A stretch of 64,000 nt of DNA from Oscillospiraceae bacterium (GCA_021768185.1 JAETNP010000011.1:62001-126000); one strand, 5' to 3'; positions 1-8,314 are shown, numbered from the stretch's first letter. Notes: generated from the letters alone by a model not told the origin. Numbers and translations are program-made.

Positions 1-351
1 GCCTATCACGGCCCGTCCCTCATCATCGGCTACGCCCCCTGCGAGATGCACTCCATCAAGGGCGGCATGATGAACTGCCAGAAGGAAATGAAGAAGGCCG
101 TCGATTGCGGCTATTGGAACCTGTTCCGCTTCAATCCCGCTCTGGCTGCCGAGGGCAAGAACCCCTTCACCCTGGACAGCAAGGCTCCCGCCGGCGGTTA
201 CCAGGAGTTCCTGCTCAACGAGGCCCGCTATGCACGGCTGACCCGCGAGTTCCCCGAGCGCGCCGAGGTGCTGTTCAAGCGCAACGAGGACGCCGCCAAG
301 GAGCGTTACGAGCACCTGATGAAGCTGATCGACCTGTACAAGGCGGAGTAA
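1..351 (+). CDS. nifJ: Pyruvate:ferredoxin (flavodoxin) oxidoreductase, C-terminal end
   Basis: The reading frame is open from base 1 and gives the last 116 residues of a large protein. The visible part (SLIIGYAPCEMHSIKGGM, then NCQKEMKKAVDCGYW and LFRFNP) is characteristic of the C-terminal thiamine-diphosphate-binding region of single-chain pyruvate:ferredoxin oxidoreductase. That enzyme oxidatively decarboxylates pyruvate to acetyl-CoA and passes electrons to ferredoxin, the central step of fermentative Clostridia. The full enzyme is about 1,170 residues, so roughly 90% lies upstream of the window. A strong terminator follows 22 bases after the stop, so this is the end of its transcription unit. 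Confidence 0.93.
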   Translation, partial: AYHGPSLIIGYAPCEMHSIKGGMMNCQKEMKKAVDCGYWNLFRFNPALAAEGKNPFTLDSKAPAGGYQEFLLNEARYARLTREFPERAEVLFKRNEDAAKERYEHLMKLIDLYKAE

Positions 352-372
352 TTTCCCAATAAAAGCATGATT

Positions 373-406
373 GGCCCCCGGGGGTTTCACCCCGGGGGCC
401 TTCTTG
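373..406 (+). terminator. Intrinsic terminator after nifJ
   Basis: A GC-rich hairpin with arms GCCCCCGGGG and CCCCGGGGGC around a short loop is followed by CTTCTT. It lies just past the nifJ stop codon. Confidence 0.8.
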
Positions 407-429
407 CCTCTGCGTTAACAAAATGAGGA

Positions 430-458
430 TTGCATCTCAATGACAGTGATGTTATACT
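430..458 (+). promoter_or_regulatory. Sigma-A-type promoter for the nucleotidyltransferase-like gene
   Basis: TTGCAT at 430-435 and TATACT at 453-458 are separated by 17 bases, about 45 bases upstream of the start codon at 505. Confidence 0.6.
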
Positions 459-504
459 CTGGTTGTAGTGAGCCAACAGATTGCAGTTTCGTGGAGTATA
501 TGCT

Positions 505-963
505 ATGAATGAATTAAACAAGAAATTAGAAGTTTTGACCCAAATAGCCCATATGCTGAATGAAAGCCAAGTGCTATGGGCTGTTGGCGGGTCTATGCTG
601 CTGTACTTTAAAGGAAAAACGGATGTATTCCATGATATTGACCTTATGGTGGGAGAAAGGGATATTGAAAAAGTAAAAAGCTTACTATTATCAATTGGCA
701 AATTGTCACCGGAAAATCCCAATGTTCAATATAAAACAAGGCATTTCCTCGAATTCAATATAGATGGTGTAGACGTAGATGTAATGGCAGGCTTTGTTAT
801 TGTCAAAGATGGAAAAGACTATGATTGCTCGTTGTCAGCAGAGCAGATAACAGAACATATTCTCCTGAATGGGGAGATGATTCCGCTCCAGTCGCTGAGC
901 GATTGGAGAAAATATTATGCGCTGATGGGGAGAACAGCAAAAGTCGAGATGATAGATCAATAG
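505..963 (+). CDS. Nucleotidyltransferase-fold protein of unknown substrate
   Basis: This 152-residue protein starts at ATG 505 with GGAG eight bases upstream; the longer frame from 481 lacks a site. Near the N-terminus VGGSMLLYF is followed by HDIDLMV. This GS...D-x-D pattern is the core of the polymerase-beta-like nucleotidyltransferase fold seen in MNT/AbiEii-type and aminoglycoside adenylyltransferase-like proteins; a later VDVDVM could supply the third acidic residue. The substrate cannot be told from sequence. The gene stands alone, bracketed by two near-identical terminators, and is clearly more AT-rich than its neighbours, which suggests horizontal acquisition. It could be an orphan of a toxin-antitoxin or abortive-infection pair, but no partner is visible. 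Confidence 0.7.
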   Translation: MNELNKKLEVLTQIAHMLNESQVLWAVGGSMLLYFKGKTDVFHDIDLMVGERDIEKVKSLLLSIGKLSPENPNVQYKTRHFLEFNIDGVDVDVMAGFVIVKDGKDYDCSLSAEQITEHILLNGEMIPLQSLSDWRKYYALMGRTAKVEMIDQ

Positions 964-1031
964 CCGCCGGTTTGTGGGGGGAGTTTCACTTTGTGACCCA
1001 GTATTTTCCTGTTTTCTGCAAGCGCAATTTA

Positions 1032-1063
1032 GCCCCCGGGGTGAAAACCCCGGGGGCCTTTTC
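1032..1063 (+). terminator. Intrinsic terminator after the nucleotidyltransferase-like gene
   Basis: Arms GCCCCCGGGG and CCCCGGGGGC surround the loop TGAAAA and are followed by CCTTTTC. The stem is the same as that of the terminator at 373. Confidence 0.8.
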
Positions 1064-1113
1064 ACTCATTCTGCCAAGGGTAGAGTATAGAAGATTAGCC
1101 GCGTTCGTTATAA

Positions 1114-1150
1114 CAATAATAATTTAATGATTAACATTAAATTATTATTG
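1114..1150. promoter_or_regulatory. Perfect 16-bp inverted repeat, likely operator
   Basis: CAATAATAATTTAATG at 1114-1129 and its exact reverse complement at 1135-1150 are separated by five bases. The right arm covers the TTG of the -35 box at 1148. A regulator bound here would block RNA polymerase. The obvious candidate is the HTH protein encoded two genes downstream at 1821. Confidence 0.65.
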
Positions 1151-1176
1151 ACAATAGAGAATTGGCGTGTTATTAT
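1148..1176 (+). promoter_or_regulatory. Strong promoter for the DUF2975/HTH pair
   Basis: A consensus TTGACA at 1148-1153 and TATTAT at 1171-1176 have a 17-base spacer. The -35 overlaps the inverted repeat at 1114-1150. Confidence 0.8.
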
Positions 1177-1194
1177 GAATCCGAGGTGATAAAG

Positions 1195-1824
1195 ATGAAA
1201 TCCATTCAAAAACTCACAGAAGAGCGGTTTGCACGGTCTGCCGCCAGGTTCATGAAGCTTGCCTGCTATTTTTTGATCGGCTTCTTTGCCCTGTGTACGA
1301 TTCTCAGCTTTATGGGACGTCAAAGCTTTTTCCTCCATACGAGTACGGAAAATTTTAAAAACGCCATCTATGCGGAAGAAGACCACGACCCGCCATTCCG
1401 GGGGATGACGGTCCATATGGGGGGCGACGACGTCCATGTATGGACGGGGGATACTGACCAGATCGACCCGGCGGTACAGGTCGGGTTATCCCTCATGTAT
1501 GCCGTCCATACGGTACCGATCATGCTTGCCTTCTGGTTCTTGAGCCGCGTATTTTCCAATATCCACAAGGGCCGGATCTTCACGGAGGAAAATTCCTCCT
1601 GCCTGCTTTATTACGGCCTGCTCCAGTTTGCGGTGGCTGTTTTGGTCCCGCTGATCAAGCTGCTGATCTGCTGGACCGTCAACCTCGCTTCGTACAACCG
1701 GCTATCCGTTGCTACGGGACAGACGATGCTCAATACGCTGATCCCCAGCATCGCGTTCATCGTAGCCGCGTACATTATCCATTACGGCGTACATTTGCAG
1801 GATGAGGTGGATCACACGCTATGA
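1195..1824 (+). CDS. DUF2975-type integral membrane protein
   Basis: The 209-residue protein starts at ATG 1195, preceded by GAGGTGAT. It has about four hydrophobic segments (roughly residues 20-42, 105-130, 150-175 and 185-203), with a polar outside loop of about 60 residues between the first two. The layout and the last segments match the DUF2975 family, whose biochemical function is unknown. Its stop overlaps the start of the next gene by four bases (ATGA), so the two are translationally coupled. This membrane protein plus small YozG-type HTH pairing is common in Firmicutes. The membrane protein may sense a signal that modulates the regulator, but that is inference. Confidence 0.8.
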   Translation: MKSIQKLTEERFARSAARFMKLACYFLIGFFALCTILSFMGRQSFFLHTSTENFKNAIYAEEDHDPPFRGMTVHMGGDDVHVWTGDTDQIDPAVQVGLSLMYAVHTVPIMLAFWFLSRVFSNIHKGRIFTEENSSCLLYYGLLQFAVAVLVPLIKLLICWTVNLASYNRLSVATGQTMLNTLIPSIAFIVAAYIIHYGVHLQDEVDHTL

Positions 1825-2051
1825 TTGTTATTCGGCTTGACCGGGTGCTGGCGGACCGGAAAATGCGGCTCAACGAACTGGCCGCCCAGGTGGGGATCTC
1901 CAATGTCAATCTCTCGTATTTGAAGACCGGAAAAGTAAGGGCCGTCCGTTTCAGTACATTGAACGCGATCTGCAGGGTACTGAACTGCCAGCCCGGAGAC
2001 ATTCTGGAATACGTGGAGGACGAAGACGGATTTGACATCTCCTCCCAATAA
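1821..2051 (+). CDS. Small Cro/CI-type HTH regulator (YozG-like)
   Basis: This 76-residue protein is almost entirely one helix-turn-helix domain. The N-terminal VIRLDRVLADRKM is followed by LNELAAQVGISNVNLSYLK as the HTH and LNAICRVLNCQPGDILEY as the last helices, a hallmark of the YozG subgroup. It overlaps the preceding DUF2975 gene by four bases. It probably represses its own operon through the perfect inverted repeat at 1114-1150; that link is inferred from position only. The acidic tail EDEDGFD is short and has no recognisable domain. Confidence 0.85.
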   Translation: MIVIRLDRVLADRKMRLNELAAQVGISNVNLSYLKTGKVRAVRFSTLNAICRVLNCQPGDILEYVEDEDGFDISSQ

Positions 2052-2060
2052 TAGTACAAT
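2032..2060 (+). promoter_or_regulatory. Promoter for the thioesterase gene
   Basis: TTGACA at 2032-2037 and TACAAT at 2055-2060 have a 17-base spacer. The -35 lies inside the end of the HTH gene, so the thioesterase can be transcribed independently of the regulator pair. Confidence 0.7.
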
Positions 2061-2085
2061 AGAGAAACAACTTTAGGAAACAGGA

Positions 2086-2835
2086 GTGATATCTACGCCG
2101 CATTACCTCTATGAAACCGCCGCAGCTTATTCCGACCTGGGGCCGGACCAGCTGCTGAGCCACAAGGGCCTGCTGCGGCTTTTGCAGGAGGCCGCCTCCG
2201 TGGCCTCCGACGATGTGGGCTTCGGGCTGAAGGACATCCCCCGCAACAAGGTCCACTGGATTCTCAGCAGCTGGCGGGTGGAGCTGAAGGAGCGGCCCTG
2301 CTGGCGGACCTCCCTGCGGATCGAGACCTGGCCCAGGACCATGGACGGGTTCCTGTCGGACCGTGATTATCTGGTCTGGGACGGGGAGAGGGAGATCGCC
2401 CGGGGGACCAGCCGCTGGGTGTTGGTGGACGCCGTGACCGGCCGCCTGACGCGCATCACCGGGGCCGTCCGGGACGCCTACAAGGACCAGCTGGACGACC
2501 GGGATCTCTTTGCGGGCTGCCGCCTTGTGCCCGGCAGCGGAAAGACGCCGGAGGACGCCTCCATTGCCTTTGAGACCACGGTGGGCCGCCGGGACATCGA
2601 CACCAACCACCACGTCAACAACATCCACTACCTGGACTACGCCCTGGAGGCCCTGCCGGAGGAGGTCTACCAGGCGCTGCCGGAGACCATAGAGATCTCC
2701 TTTCGGAAGCAGATCCTCCTGGGCACGCCTATCCGGTGCCTGTATAGCCTGACCGAGGATGGGAAACATCAGGTAGAGATCCGCAGCGAGAGCGGCGGAA
2801 AGACCATTCACCACGCGTTTGTGTGGCTCTATTGA
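2086..2835 (+). CDS. Acyl-ACP thioesterase
   Basis: The 249-residue protein has two tandem hot-dog folds typical of bacterial acyl-ACP thioesterases, which hydrolyse acyl-ACP to free fatty acid. The first half carries LLRLLQEAASVASDDVG and the VLVD strand. The second half carries DIDTNHHVNNIHYLDYAL, the HVNN-type segment that begins the second fold and contains catalytic Asn/His residues in the plant FatA/FatB relatives. The start is taken as GTG 2086 because AGGA lies seven bases upstream. It is followed closely by the aminopeptidase and glycosidase genes, probably as one operon, although no metabolic link between them is obvious. Confidence 0.88.
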   Translation: MISTPHYLYETAAAYSDLGPDQLLSHKGLLRLLQEAASVASDDVGFGLKDIPRNKVHWILSSWRVELKERPCWRTSLRIETWPRTMDGFLSDRDYLVWDGEREIARGTSRWVLVDAVTGRLTRITGAVRDAYKDQLDDRDLFAGCRLVPGSGKTPEDASIAFETTVGRRDIDTNHHVNNIHYLDYALEALPEEVYQALPETIEISFRKQILLGTPIRCLYSLTEDGKHQVEIRSESGGKTIHHAFVWLY

Positions 2836-2862
2836 TCGACGCAATAAGGAGAATGCTGCAAT

Positions 2863-4143
2863 ATGGAGAGTTTGATTGAATTTCTGGACCGGAGCCCCAG
2901 CCGATTCCACGCGGCGGACAACCTCCGCCGGGAGCTGGCTGGGGCGGGATATGAGCCGCTTTTTGAAGGGCGGCCCTGGACCCTGGTCCCCGGGGGGAAG
3001 TACTGCGCCGTCCGGGGAGGCGCTTCTCTGATCGCCTTCCGCATTCCGGAGCGGGGAGCGCGGGGATTTATGATCTCCGCCAGCCATTCCGATTCCCCGA
3101 CCTTCCGGATCAAGGAAAACGCGGAACTGGCAGGCCCGGAGGGATATCTCCGGCTGAATGTGGAGCGCTACGGCGGGATGCTGTGCGCCCCGTGGCTGGA
3201 CCGGCCCCTCACCGTGGCAGGCCGGGTGCTGGTGAAGGCCGGTGAGGGCATCGAGACAAGGCTGGCCTATGTGGACCGGGACCTGCTGATGATCCCCAAC
3301 GTGGCCATCCACATGAACCGGAGCGCCAACGACGGCTTCAAGTACGACCCCAAGTGCGACATGGTTCCCCTGATGGGGCTGGGCGCAGAGAAGGGTGCCT
3401 TCCGGGCCGTGGTGGCGGAGAGCGCCGGGTGTAAACCGGAGGACATCCTGGGGACGGACCTGTTCCTCTGCCCCCGGCAGAAGGCGGTTGTCTGGGGCGC
3501 GGGGAACGAATTTGTCTCCTCCCCCCGGCTGGACGACCTCCAGTGCGCCTGGGGCTGCTTCCGGGGATTCCTGGCGGCGGGGGAGAGCGCCAGCGTGCCG
3601 GTGTTCGCTCTGCTGGACAATGAGGAGGTGGGCAGCCTCACCAGGCAGGGGGCCGACGGCACCTTCCTGGCGGACGTGCTGGAGCGGGTGTGCGCCGCCC
3701 TGGGGGTGGACCGGGCGGCGGCTACGGCCAACAGCTTCCTGGTCTCCGCCGACAACGCCCACGCCGTCCACCCCAACCATCCCGAGTACCACGACGCCAC
3801 CCACCGCCCGGCCATGAACGGCGGCGTGGTCATCAAGCACGGCGTCCGCTACGCCACCGACGGCGTGTCCCAGGCGGTGTTCGCCGCCCTGTGCCAGCGG
3901 GCGGGGGTGCCGGTGCAGCACTTCGCCAACCGCTCCGATCTGCCCGGCGGCGGCACCCTGGGGCTCATCTCCACCGCCCATGTGTCGGTGAACACGGTGG
4001 ATATCGGGCTGGCGCAGCTGGCCATGCACTCCTGCTATGAGACGGCGGGTGCGAAGGATACGGACTATCTCATCCAGGCCATGACCGCATTTTATGCCGC
4101 CTCCTTCCGGGAGGAGGACGGGCGGTTCAGCCTGAACAACTGA
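2863..4143 (+). CDS. apeB: M18-family metalloaminopeptidase
   Basis: The 426-residue length is normal for M18 (aspartyl) aminopeptidases, cytosolic dizinc exopeptidases that assemble into dodecamers. Zinc-ligand and catalytic motifs are visible: SASHSD with His75, RLDDL with Asp224, LDNEEVGS with Glu254/255, SADNAHAVHPN with Asp297, and LAMHSCYE with His389. Family knowledge says these release N-terminal acidic or neutral residues from peptides. The gene starts 27 bases after the thioesterase and ends 16 bases before the glycosidase, so the three are likely co-transcribed. The order of motifs is complete, with no sign of decay. Confidence 0.93.
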   Translation: MESLIEFLDRSPSRFHAADNLRRELAGAGYEPLFEGRPWTLVPGGKYCAVRGGASLIAFRIPERGARGFMISASHSDSPTFRIKENAELAGPEGYLRLNVERYGGMLCAPWLDRPLTVAGRVLVKAGEGIETRLAYVDRDLLMIPNVAIHMNRSANDGFKYDPKCDMVPLMGLGAEKGAFRAVVAESAGCKPEDILGTDLFLCPRQKAVVWGAGNEFVSSPRLDDLQCAWGCFRGFLAAGESASVPVFALLDNEEVGSLTRQGADGTFLADVLERVCAALGVDRAAATANSFLVSADNAHAVHPNHPEYHDATHRPAMNGGVVIKHGVRYATDGVSQAVFAALCQRAGVPVQHFANRSDLPGGGTLGLISTAHVSVNTVDIGLAQLAMHSCYETAGAKDTDYLIQAMTAFYAASFREEDGRFSLNN

Positions 4144-4159
4144 AAGGATAAATATTGTT

Positions 4160-5470
4160 ATGTGGTTTGACCAAGCAGTCATCTATCAGATCTACCCCCT
4201 GGGCCTGTGCGGCGCGCCGGCGGTCAACGACGGCGTGCAGGAGCACCGCATCCTCCGGGTGCTGGACTGGGTGGAGCATATCAAGAGGACCGGGGCGGAC
4301 ACGGTGCTTTTCAACCCCCTCTTTGAAAGCGACAAGCACGGCTACGACACCCGGGACTACTTCCGCCTGGACTGCCGCCTGGGCACCAACGAGGATTTCC
4401 GGCAGGTCTGTGACGCCCTCCACGCCGCCGGGTTGCGGGTGATGCTGGACGGGGTGTTCAACCATGTGGGCCGGGGCTTCTGGGCCTTCCGGGACGTGCA
4501 GGAGAAAAAATGGGACAGCCTCTACAAGGACTGGTTCCGCATCGACTTCGGCGGCAATACCGGGTACAGCGACGGCTTCTGGTACGAGGCCTGGGAGGGC
4601 CACTACGAGCTGGTGAAGCTGAACCTGGACAATCCGGCGGTGGCGCAGCACCAGTTTGACGCCATCCGCTCCTGGGTGGAGCAGTTTGATATCGACGGCC
4701 TGCGCCTGGATGTGGCCTACTGCCTCTCCCCGGACTATCTGCGGCGGCTGCGGGAGTTTACGAACGGCCTCAAGCCGGATTTTGTTCTCATGGGGGAGAC
4801 CCTCCATGGGGATTACAACCGCTGGATGAACGACGGTGCCTGCCACTCGGTGACCAACTACGAGTGCTACAAGGGCCTGTGGTCCAGCTTCAACTCCATG
4901 AACCTCTTCGAGATCGGGCACTCCCTGGCCCGCCAGTTCGGGCCGGAAAACTGGACCCTCTACAAGGGGAAGCATCTGCTGAGCTTCCTGGACAACCACG
5001 ACGTGGAGCGCATTGCCAGTATGCTCGCCAACAAGGAGCACCTGCGCCCCGCCTATGGCATTCTTTTCGGAATGCCCGGCGTTCCGGCGGTGTACTATGG
5101 CAGCGAATGGGGCATTGAGGGGAAGAAGTCCCAGGGCGACGCCGCCCTGCGCCCCGCCCTGGAGAAGCCGGAATGTAACGAGCTGACGGCGTTCATCGCC
5201 AAGCTGGCCGAGGCACATAAGAACAGCAGGGCCCTGTGTTATGGTTCCTACCGGAACGTGGTGCTGACCAACCATCAGATCATCTTCGAGCGGGCCTGTG
5301 AGGGCGAGCGGGTGCTGGTGGCCGTCAACGCCGGCGGCGATACCTACACCGCCCACTTTGACGCGGGCTGCGGGCAGGCGCAGGATCTGATTACCGGAGA
5401 GATGCACGACTTCGGCGGCGGCAGCCAGCTGCCGCCCTACAGCGTGCAGTACTGGAAGATGGAGCGGTAA
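4160..5470 (+). CDS. GH13-family alpha-glycosidase
   Basis: The 436-residue protein has no signal peptide and should be cytosolic. It shows all four GH13 regions: DGVFNH (Asp97-His102), GLRLDVAY with the nucleophile Asp184, GETL with the acid/base Glu213, and FLDNHD with Asn279-Asp281. A short C-terminal beta domain follows. The small size, with little inserted domain B, suits an enzyme acting on small maltodextrins or related alpha-glucosides rather than a secreted amylase. The exact substrate cannot be deduced. It is the last gene of the run starting at 2086 and is followed at once by a palindrome related to the PHE hairpins. Confidence 0.9.
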   Translation: MWFDQAVIYQIYPLGLCGAPAVNDGVQEHRILRVLDWVEHIKRTGADTVLFNPLFESDKHGYDTRDYFRLDCRLGTNEDFRQVCDALHAAGLRVMLDGVFNHVGRGFWAFRDVQEKKWDSLYKDWFRIDFGGNTGYSDGFWYEAWEGHYELVKLNLDNPAVAQHQFDAIRSWVEQFDIDGLRLDVAYCLSPDYLRRLREFTNGLKPDFVLMGETLHGDYNRWMNDGACHSVTNYECYKGLWSSFNSMNLFEIGHSLARQFGPENWTLYKGKHLLSFLDNHDVERIASMLANKEHLRPAYGILFGMPGVPAVYYGSEWGIEGKKSQGDAALRPALEKPECNELTAFIAKLAEAHKNSRALCYGSYRNVVLTNHQIIFERACEGERVLVAVNAGGDTYTAHFDAGCGQAQDLITGEMHDFGGGSQLPPYSVQYWKMER

Positions 5471-5510
5471 TACTTTTTCTTGAAAGAAAAAGTATCAAAA
5501 AGAACTTTCA
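5471..5510 (+). repeat. Solo hairpin related to PHE hairpin c
   Basis: TACTTTTTCTT and AAGAAAAAGTA form a perfect 11-bp stem with a 2-base loop at 5471-5494, starting right after the GH13 stop, then TCAAAAAGAACTTT. The layout (TACTTTTT arm, complementary arm, AAAAAG, CTT) is that of hairpin c plus linker in the large PHE elements. It looks like a decayed or minimal relative; it could also act as a weak terminator, although no clean T-run follows. Confidence 0.5.
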
Positions 5511-5606
5511 TTTCGAGACTGGAGCCACTTCTATTCCCGAATTTCTGCCCGGTGACGATAGAAAGAATCTGATGGGGAAAATGGAACTGACAAAGGAGGA
5601 CGGCCC

Positions 5607-6365
5607 ATGGGAGAACAGGAAATTCGCGCGCTGCTGGAGCGGGTCCGTTCCGGCGAGACCCCGCCGGAGGAGGCGGCCCGGCTGCTCAGCCGGACGGCCT
5701 ACGAGGACCTGGGATACGCCAAGGTGGACCACCACCGGGCCGCCCGCCAGGGGGCGGCGGAGGTGATCTTCGGAGAGGGAAAGACGGCGGAGCAGATCGA
5801 GGGCATCGTCCGTTCCATGATGGGCCGGGGGGCGGAGAACATCATTATTACCCGGCTCCAGGCGGAAAAGGCGGCCCGGCTGCAAGGGAAATTCCCTTAC
5901 AGCTACTCCGAGGCAGCCCACCTGGCGGTGGCAAACCCGGCGGAACACCCTCTCACGGGGGATATCGCCGTGGTCAGCGCCGGCACCAGCGACCTGGCCG
6001 TCTGCGAGGAGGCCGCCCTCACAGCCGAGGCCCTGGGCAGCAGGGTCCACCGGGTCTATGACGCCGGAGTGGCGGGGCTCCACCGCCTGCTGGGGTCCCT
6101 GCCGGTGCTGGAGCGGGCCCGGTGCATCGTGGCCGTGGCGGGCATGGAGGGGGCGCTGCCCAGCGTCGTGGGCGGACTGGTCAGCTGCCCGGTGATCGCC
6201 GTGCCCACCAGCGTGGGCTATGGGGCCAACCTGGGCGGACTGGCGGCGCTGCTGGCCATGCTGAACTCCTGCGCCAGCGGGGTCAGCGTGGTGAATATCG
6301 ACAATGGCTTCGGCGCGGGCTTTCTGGCCCATAGGATCAATCAAATGCGGGGGATAGACGAATGA
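5607..6365 (+). CDS. larB: LarB, nickel-pincer cofactor biosynthesis carboxylase/hydrolase
   Basis: The 252-residue protein starts at ATG 5607 behind AAAGGAGG. It has an N-terminal helical part and a C-terminal domain resembling AIR carboxylase (PurE): VVSAGTSDLAVCEEA, VYDAGVAGLHRLL, VAGMEGALPSVVGGLV and NIDNGFGAGF. LarB carboxylates the pyridinium ring of nicotinic acid adenine dinucleotide and hydrolyses the phosphoanhydride, the first step of the nickel-pincer cofactor used by lactate racemase and its relatives. It overlaps larC by four bases (ATGA). The sulfur-insertion gene larE and the target larA are not in this window. Confidence 0.93.
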   Translation: MGEQEIRALLERVRSGETPPEEAARLLSRTAYEDLGYAKVDHHRAARQGAAEVIFGEGKTAEQIEGIVRSMMGRGAENIIITRLQAEKAARLQGKFPYSYSEAAHLAVANPAEHPLTGDIAVVSAGTSDLAVCEEAALTAEALGSRVHRVYDAGVAGLHRLLGSLPVLERARCIVAVAGMEGALPSVVGGLVSCPVIAVPTSVGYGANLGGLAALLAMLNSCASGVSVVNIDNGFGAGFLAHRINQMRGIDE

Positions 6366-7576
6366 AGACGCTGTATCTGGAGTGCGCCATGGGCGCGGCG
6401 GGGGATATGCTCATGGGCGCGCTGTACGAGCTGTGCCCGGAGAAGGAGAAATTCCTGGCGGACATGAACGCCCTGCTCCCCGGCGTGAAGCTGGAGGCGG
6501 AGCGCGTCAAGCGGCAGGGCATCGCCGGGACCCATATGCGGGTGACCATCCACGGGCAGGAGGAGGGGCAGGAGCACCATCACGGCCATGACCACGGGCA
6601 CGAGCATGACCACCACCATCACGAGCACCGCTCTCTGGCGGACATTCAGGCGATGATCGACGCCTTCCCTCTGCCGGAGGATGTCCGGGACAACGCCAAG
6701 TGGGTCTACAGCCGCATCGCCCGGGCGGAGGCGTTTGCCCACGGCGTGGAGGCGGGAGAGGTCCATTTCCATGAGGTCGGCGCCCTGGACGCGGTGATGG
6801 ACGTGACCGGGGTGTGCTATCTGATGTACCTGCTGGCCCCGGAGGAGGTATACGCCTCCCCGGTCACCGTGGGCAGCGGCACGGTGCGCACCGCCCACGG
6901 CCTGCTGCCTGTGCCCGCGCCCGCTACGGCCAGACTGCTCACCGGGGTCCCGGTGACGGCGGGGGATATCGAGGCGGAGCTGTGTACGCCCACCGGCGCG
7001 GCGCTGCTGCGGCTGCGCACCAAGAGCTTCGGGCCCATGCCGGACGGGGTGATCCTGGGGTGCGGCTATGGCTGCGGGACCAAGGACTTCCCCCGGGCCA
7101 ACTGCCTGCGGGCATTTTTGCTGGACACGGCCGATACCGCGGAGGGCCCTAATGATTGGGTCACCGAGCTGAAGGCCAATATCGACGACATGACCGGGGA
7201 GGACATGGGCTTCGCCCTGGAACGTCTGCTGGAGGCGGGCGCCCTGGACGTGTCCTATGCCCCGGTAGTTATGAAAAAGAACCGTCCCGGTGTCATCCTG
7301 ACCTGCCTGTGCAGGCCGGCGGATGCGGACCGGCTGGCGGCGGAGGTCCTGCGGCATACCACCACCTTCGGCGTGCGGCGGACGGACTGCCGGAGGTACG
7401 CCCTAGCGACGCTGGGGCGCGCGGCGGAGACGCCCTGGGGGACTATCCTCTACAAGACGGGGACCGGGTACGGCCTGACCAAGAGCAAGCCGGAGTATGA
7501 GGCCGCGGCGGAGGCCGCCAGAGCGCACGGCGTGCCCCTGGCGGAGGTGCTGAGGGCCTGCGGCGGGGAGTCGTAG
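6362..7576 (+). CDS. larC: LarC, nickel insertion protein
   Basis: The protein has 404 residues, the length of full LarC in one uninterrupted frame, unlike Lactobacillus plantarum where LarC needs a programmed frameshift. The start MKTLYLECAMGAAGDML is typical. A histidine-rich tract at residues 72-89 (HHHGHDHGHEHDHHHHEH) probably stores or delivers nickel. Later motifs include FHEVGALDAVMDVTG, CTPTGAALL and DDMTGEDMG. LarC inserts nickel into the pincer cofactor by a CTP-dependent cyclometallation. It is co-translated with larB. The next gene, a TetR regulator, has its own promoter. Confidence 0.94.
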   Translation: MKTLYLECAMGAAGDMLMGALYELCPEKEKFLADMNALLPGVKLEAERVKRQGIAGTHMRVTIHGQEEGQEHHHGHDHGHEHDHHHHEHRSLADIQAMIDAFPLPEDVRDNAKWVYSRIARAEAFAHGVEAGEVHFHEVGALDAVMDVTGVCYLMYLLAPEEVYASPVTVGSGTVRTAHGLLPVPAPATARLLTGVPVTAGDIEAELCTPTGAALLRLRTKSFGPMPDGVILGCGYGCGTKDFPRANCLRAFLLDTADTAEGPNDWVTELKANIDDMTGEDMGFALERLLEAGALDVSYAPVVMKKNRPGVILTCLCRPADADRLAAEVLRHTTTFGVRRTDCRRYALATLGRAAETPWGTILYKTGTGYGLTKSKPEYEAAAEAARAHGVPLAEVLRACGGES

Positions 7577-7611
7577 GCCCCAGCCGCTCCCGGGGCGGAT
7601 AAAAATCGGTA

Positions 7612-7640
7612 TTGTCAACGGAGACAAAACGGTATATAAT
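7612..7640 (+). promoter_or_regulatory. TetR-gene promoter with overlapping dyad
   Basis: TTGTCA at 7612-7617 and TATAAT at 7635-7640 have a 17-base spacer. TTGTC at 7612-7616 and its complement GACAA at 7623-7627 form a dyad covering the -35, a plausible autoregulatory site for the TetR protein that follows. Confidence 0.65.
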
Positions 7641-7691
7641 AAGAAGGTCAATAAAAAGGCGGTCGAGCCAGGCCGTTTTCAGAGGGAAGTT

Positions 7692-8312
7692 ATGGCTTTG
7701 GATGACACCAGATCGCGAATCGTTTTTGCGGCAATAAAGGCCGTGCGGCAGTATGGCCTGGAAGGAGTGCGCGTCCAGAATGTCAGCGAACTGGCGGGAA
7801 TTTCCTCCGGGGCGATTTACCGCTACTTTGAGGGCAAGGAACAGCTGCTGGTGGAATGTTTTACCTATGTGGACAAACAGGCGGCGGCTATTTTTGAGCA
7901 CCTGAAGTTTGAGCCCCTCGTTATGCTTACCGATCCCATGGGAGCAATCAAAGGACTGTGGCTCCCCTACTTTCGGTTTTGGACTTCCCACCCGGATGAG
8001 ACCGTTTTCTATCACCGCTTCCGGGACAGCGCATTTTTCCTGCAGTATGACAAAAGCCGGGATGCGGCCTATTTCGGGACGTTTGCCGGCATGGTCGTTG
8101 CCTTTAAAAAGGCGTTTCCGGAGCTGAACAGAATCAATCAGGACCTGCTGTGGCTCCATGTCCTCACGTCCACGGTCATGTATGCAAAATATGTGGTGGA
8201 GGGGGCCCTGCCCAACAATGAGGGAACCGAGGACACGATTTTCCGGCTGCTGACCACCGGCCTGAGCGGGTACCTGATACCCGGCAGCTCCGCCCCGCCG
8301 GGGCGGGAATAG
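7692..8312 (+). CDS. TetR/AcrR-family transcriptional regulator
   Basis: The 206-residue protein has an N-terminal TetR DNA-binding domain: residues 5-50 with IVFAAIKAVRQYGLEGVRVQ and the HTH SELAGISSGAIYRYFEGKEQLL. The C-terminal ligand-binding part is not recognisable to a subfamily. It is a single-gene unit with its own promoter at 7612 and a strong terminator at 8315, so no regulated operon is adjacent. A dyad over its -35 suggests autoregulation. Its target genes and inducer cannot be inferred. Confidence 0.9.
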   Translation: MALDDTRSRIVFAAIKAVRQYGLEGVRVQNVSELAGISSGAIYRYFEGKEQLLVECFTYVDKQAAAIFEHLKFEPLVMLTDPMGAIKGLWLPYFRFWTSHPDETVFYHRFRDSAFFLQYDKSRDAAYFGTFAGMVVAFKKAFPELNRINQDLLWLHVLTSTVMYAKYVVEGALPNNEGTEDTIFRLLTTGLSGYLIPGSSAPPGRE

Positions 8313-8314
8313 AA

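Noticed and set aside
387-1127. Overlapping small open frames around the nucleotidyltransferase-like gene
   Set aside because: They overlap a supported gene or terminators, lack ribosome binding sites and have no recognisable domain.
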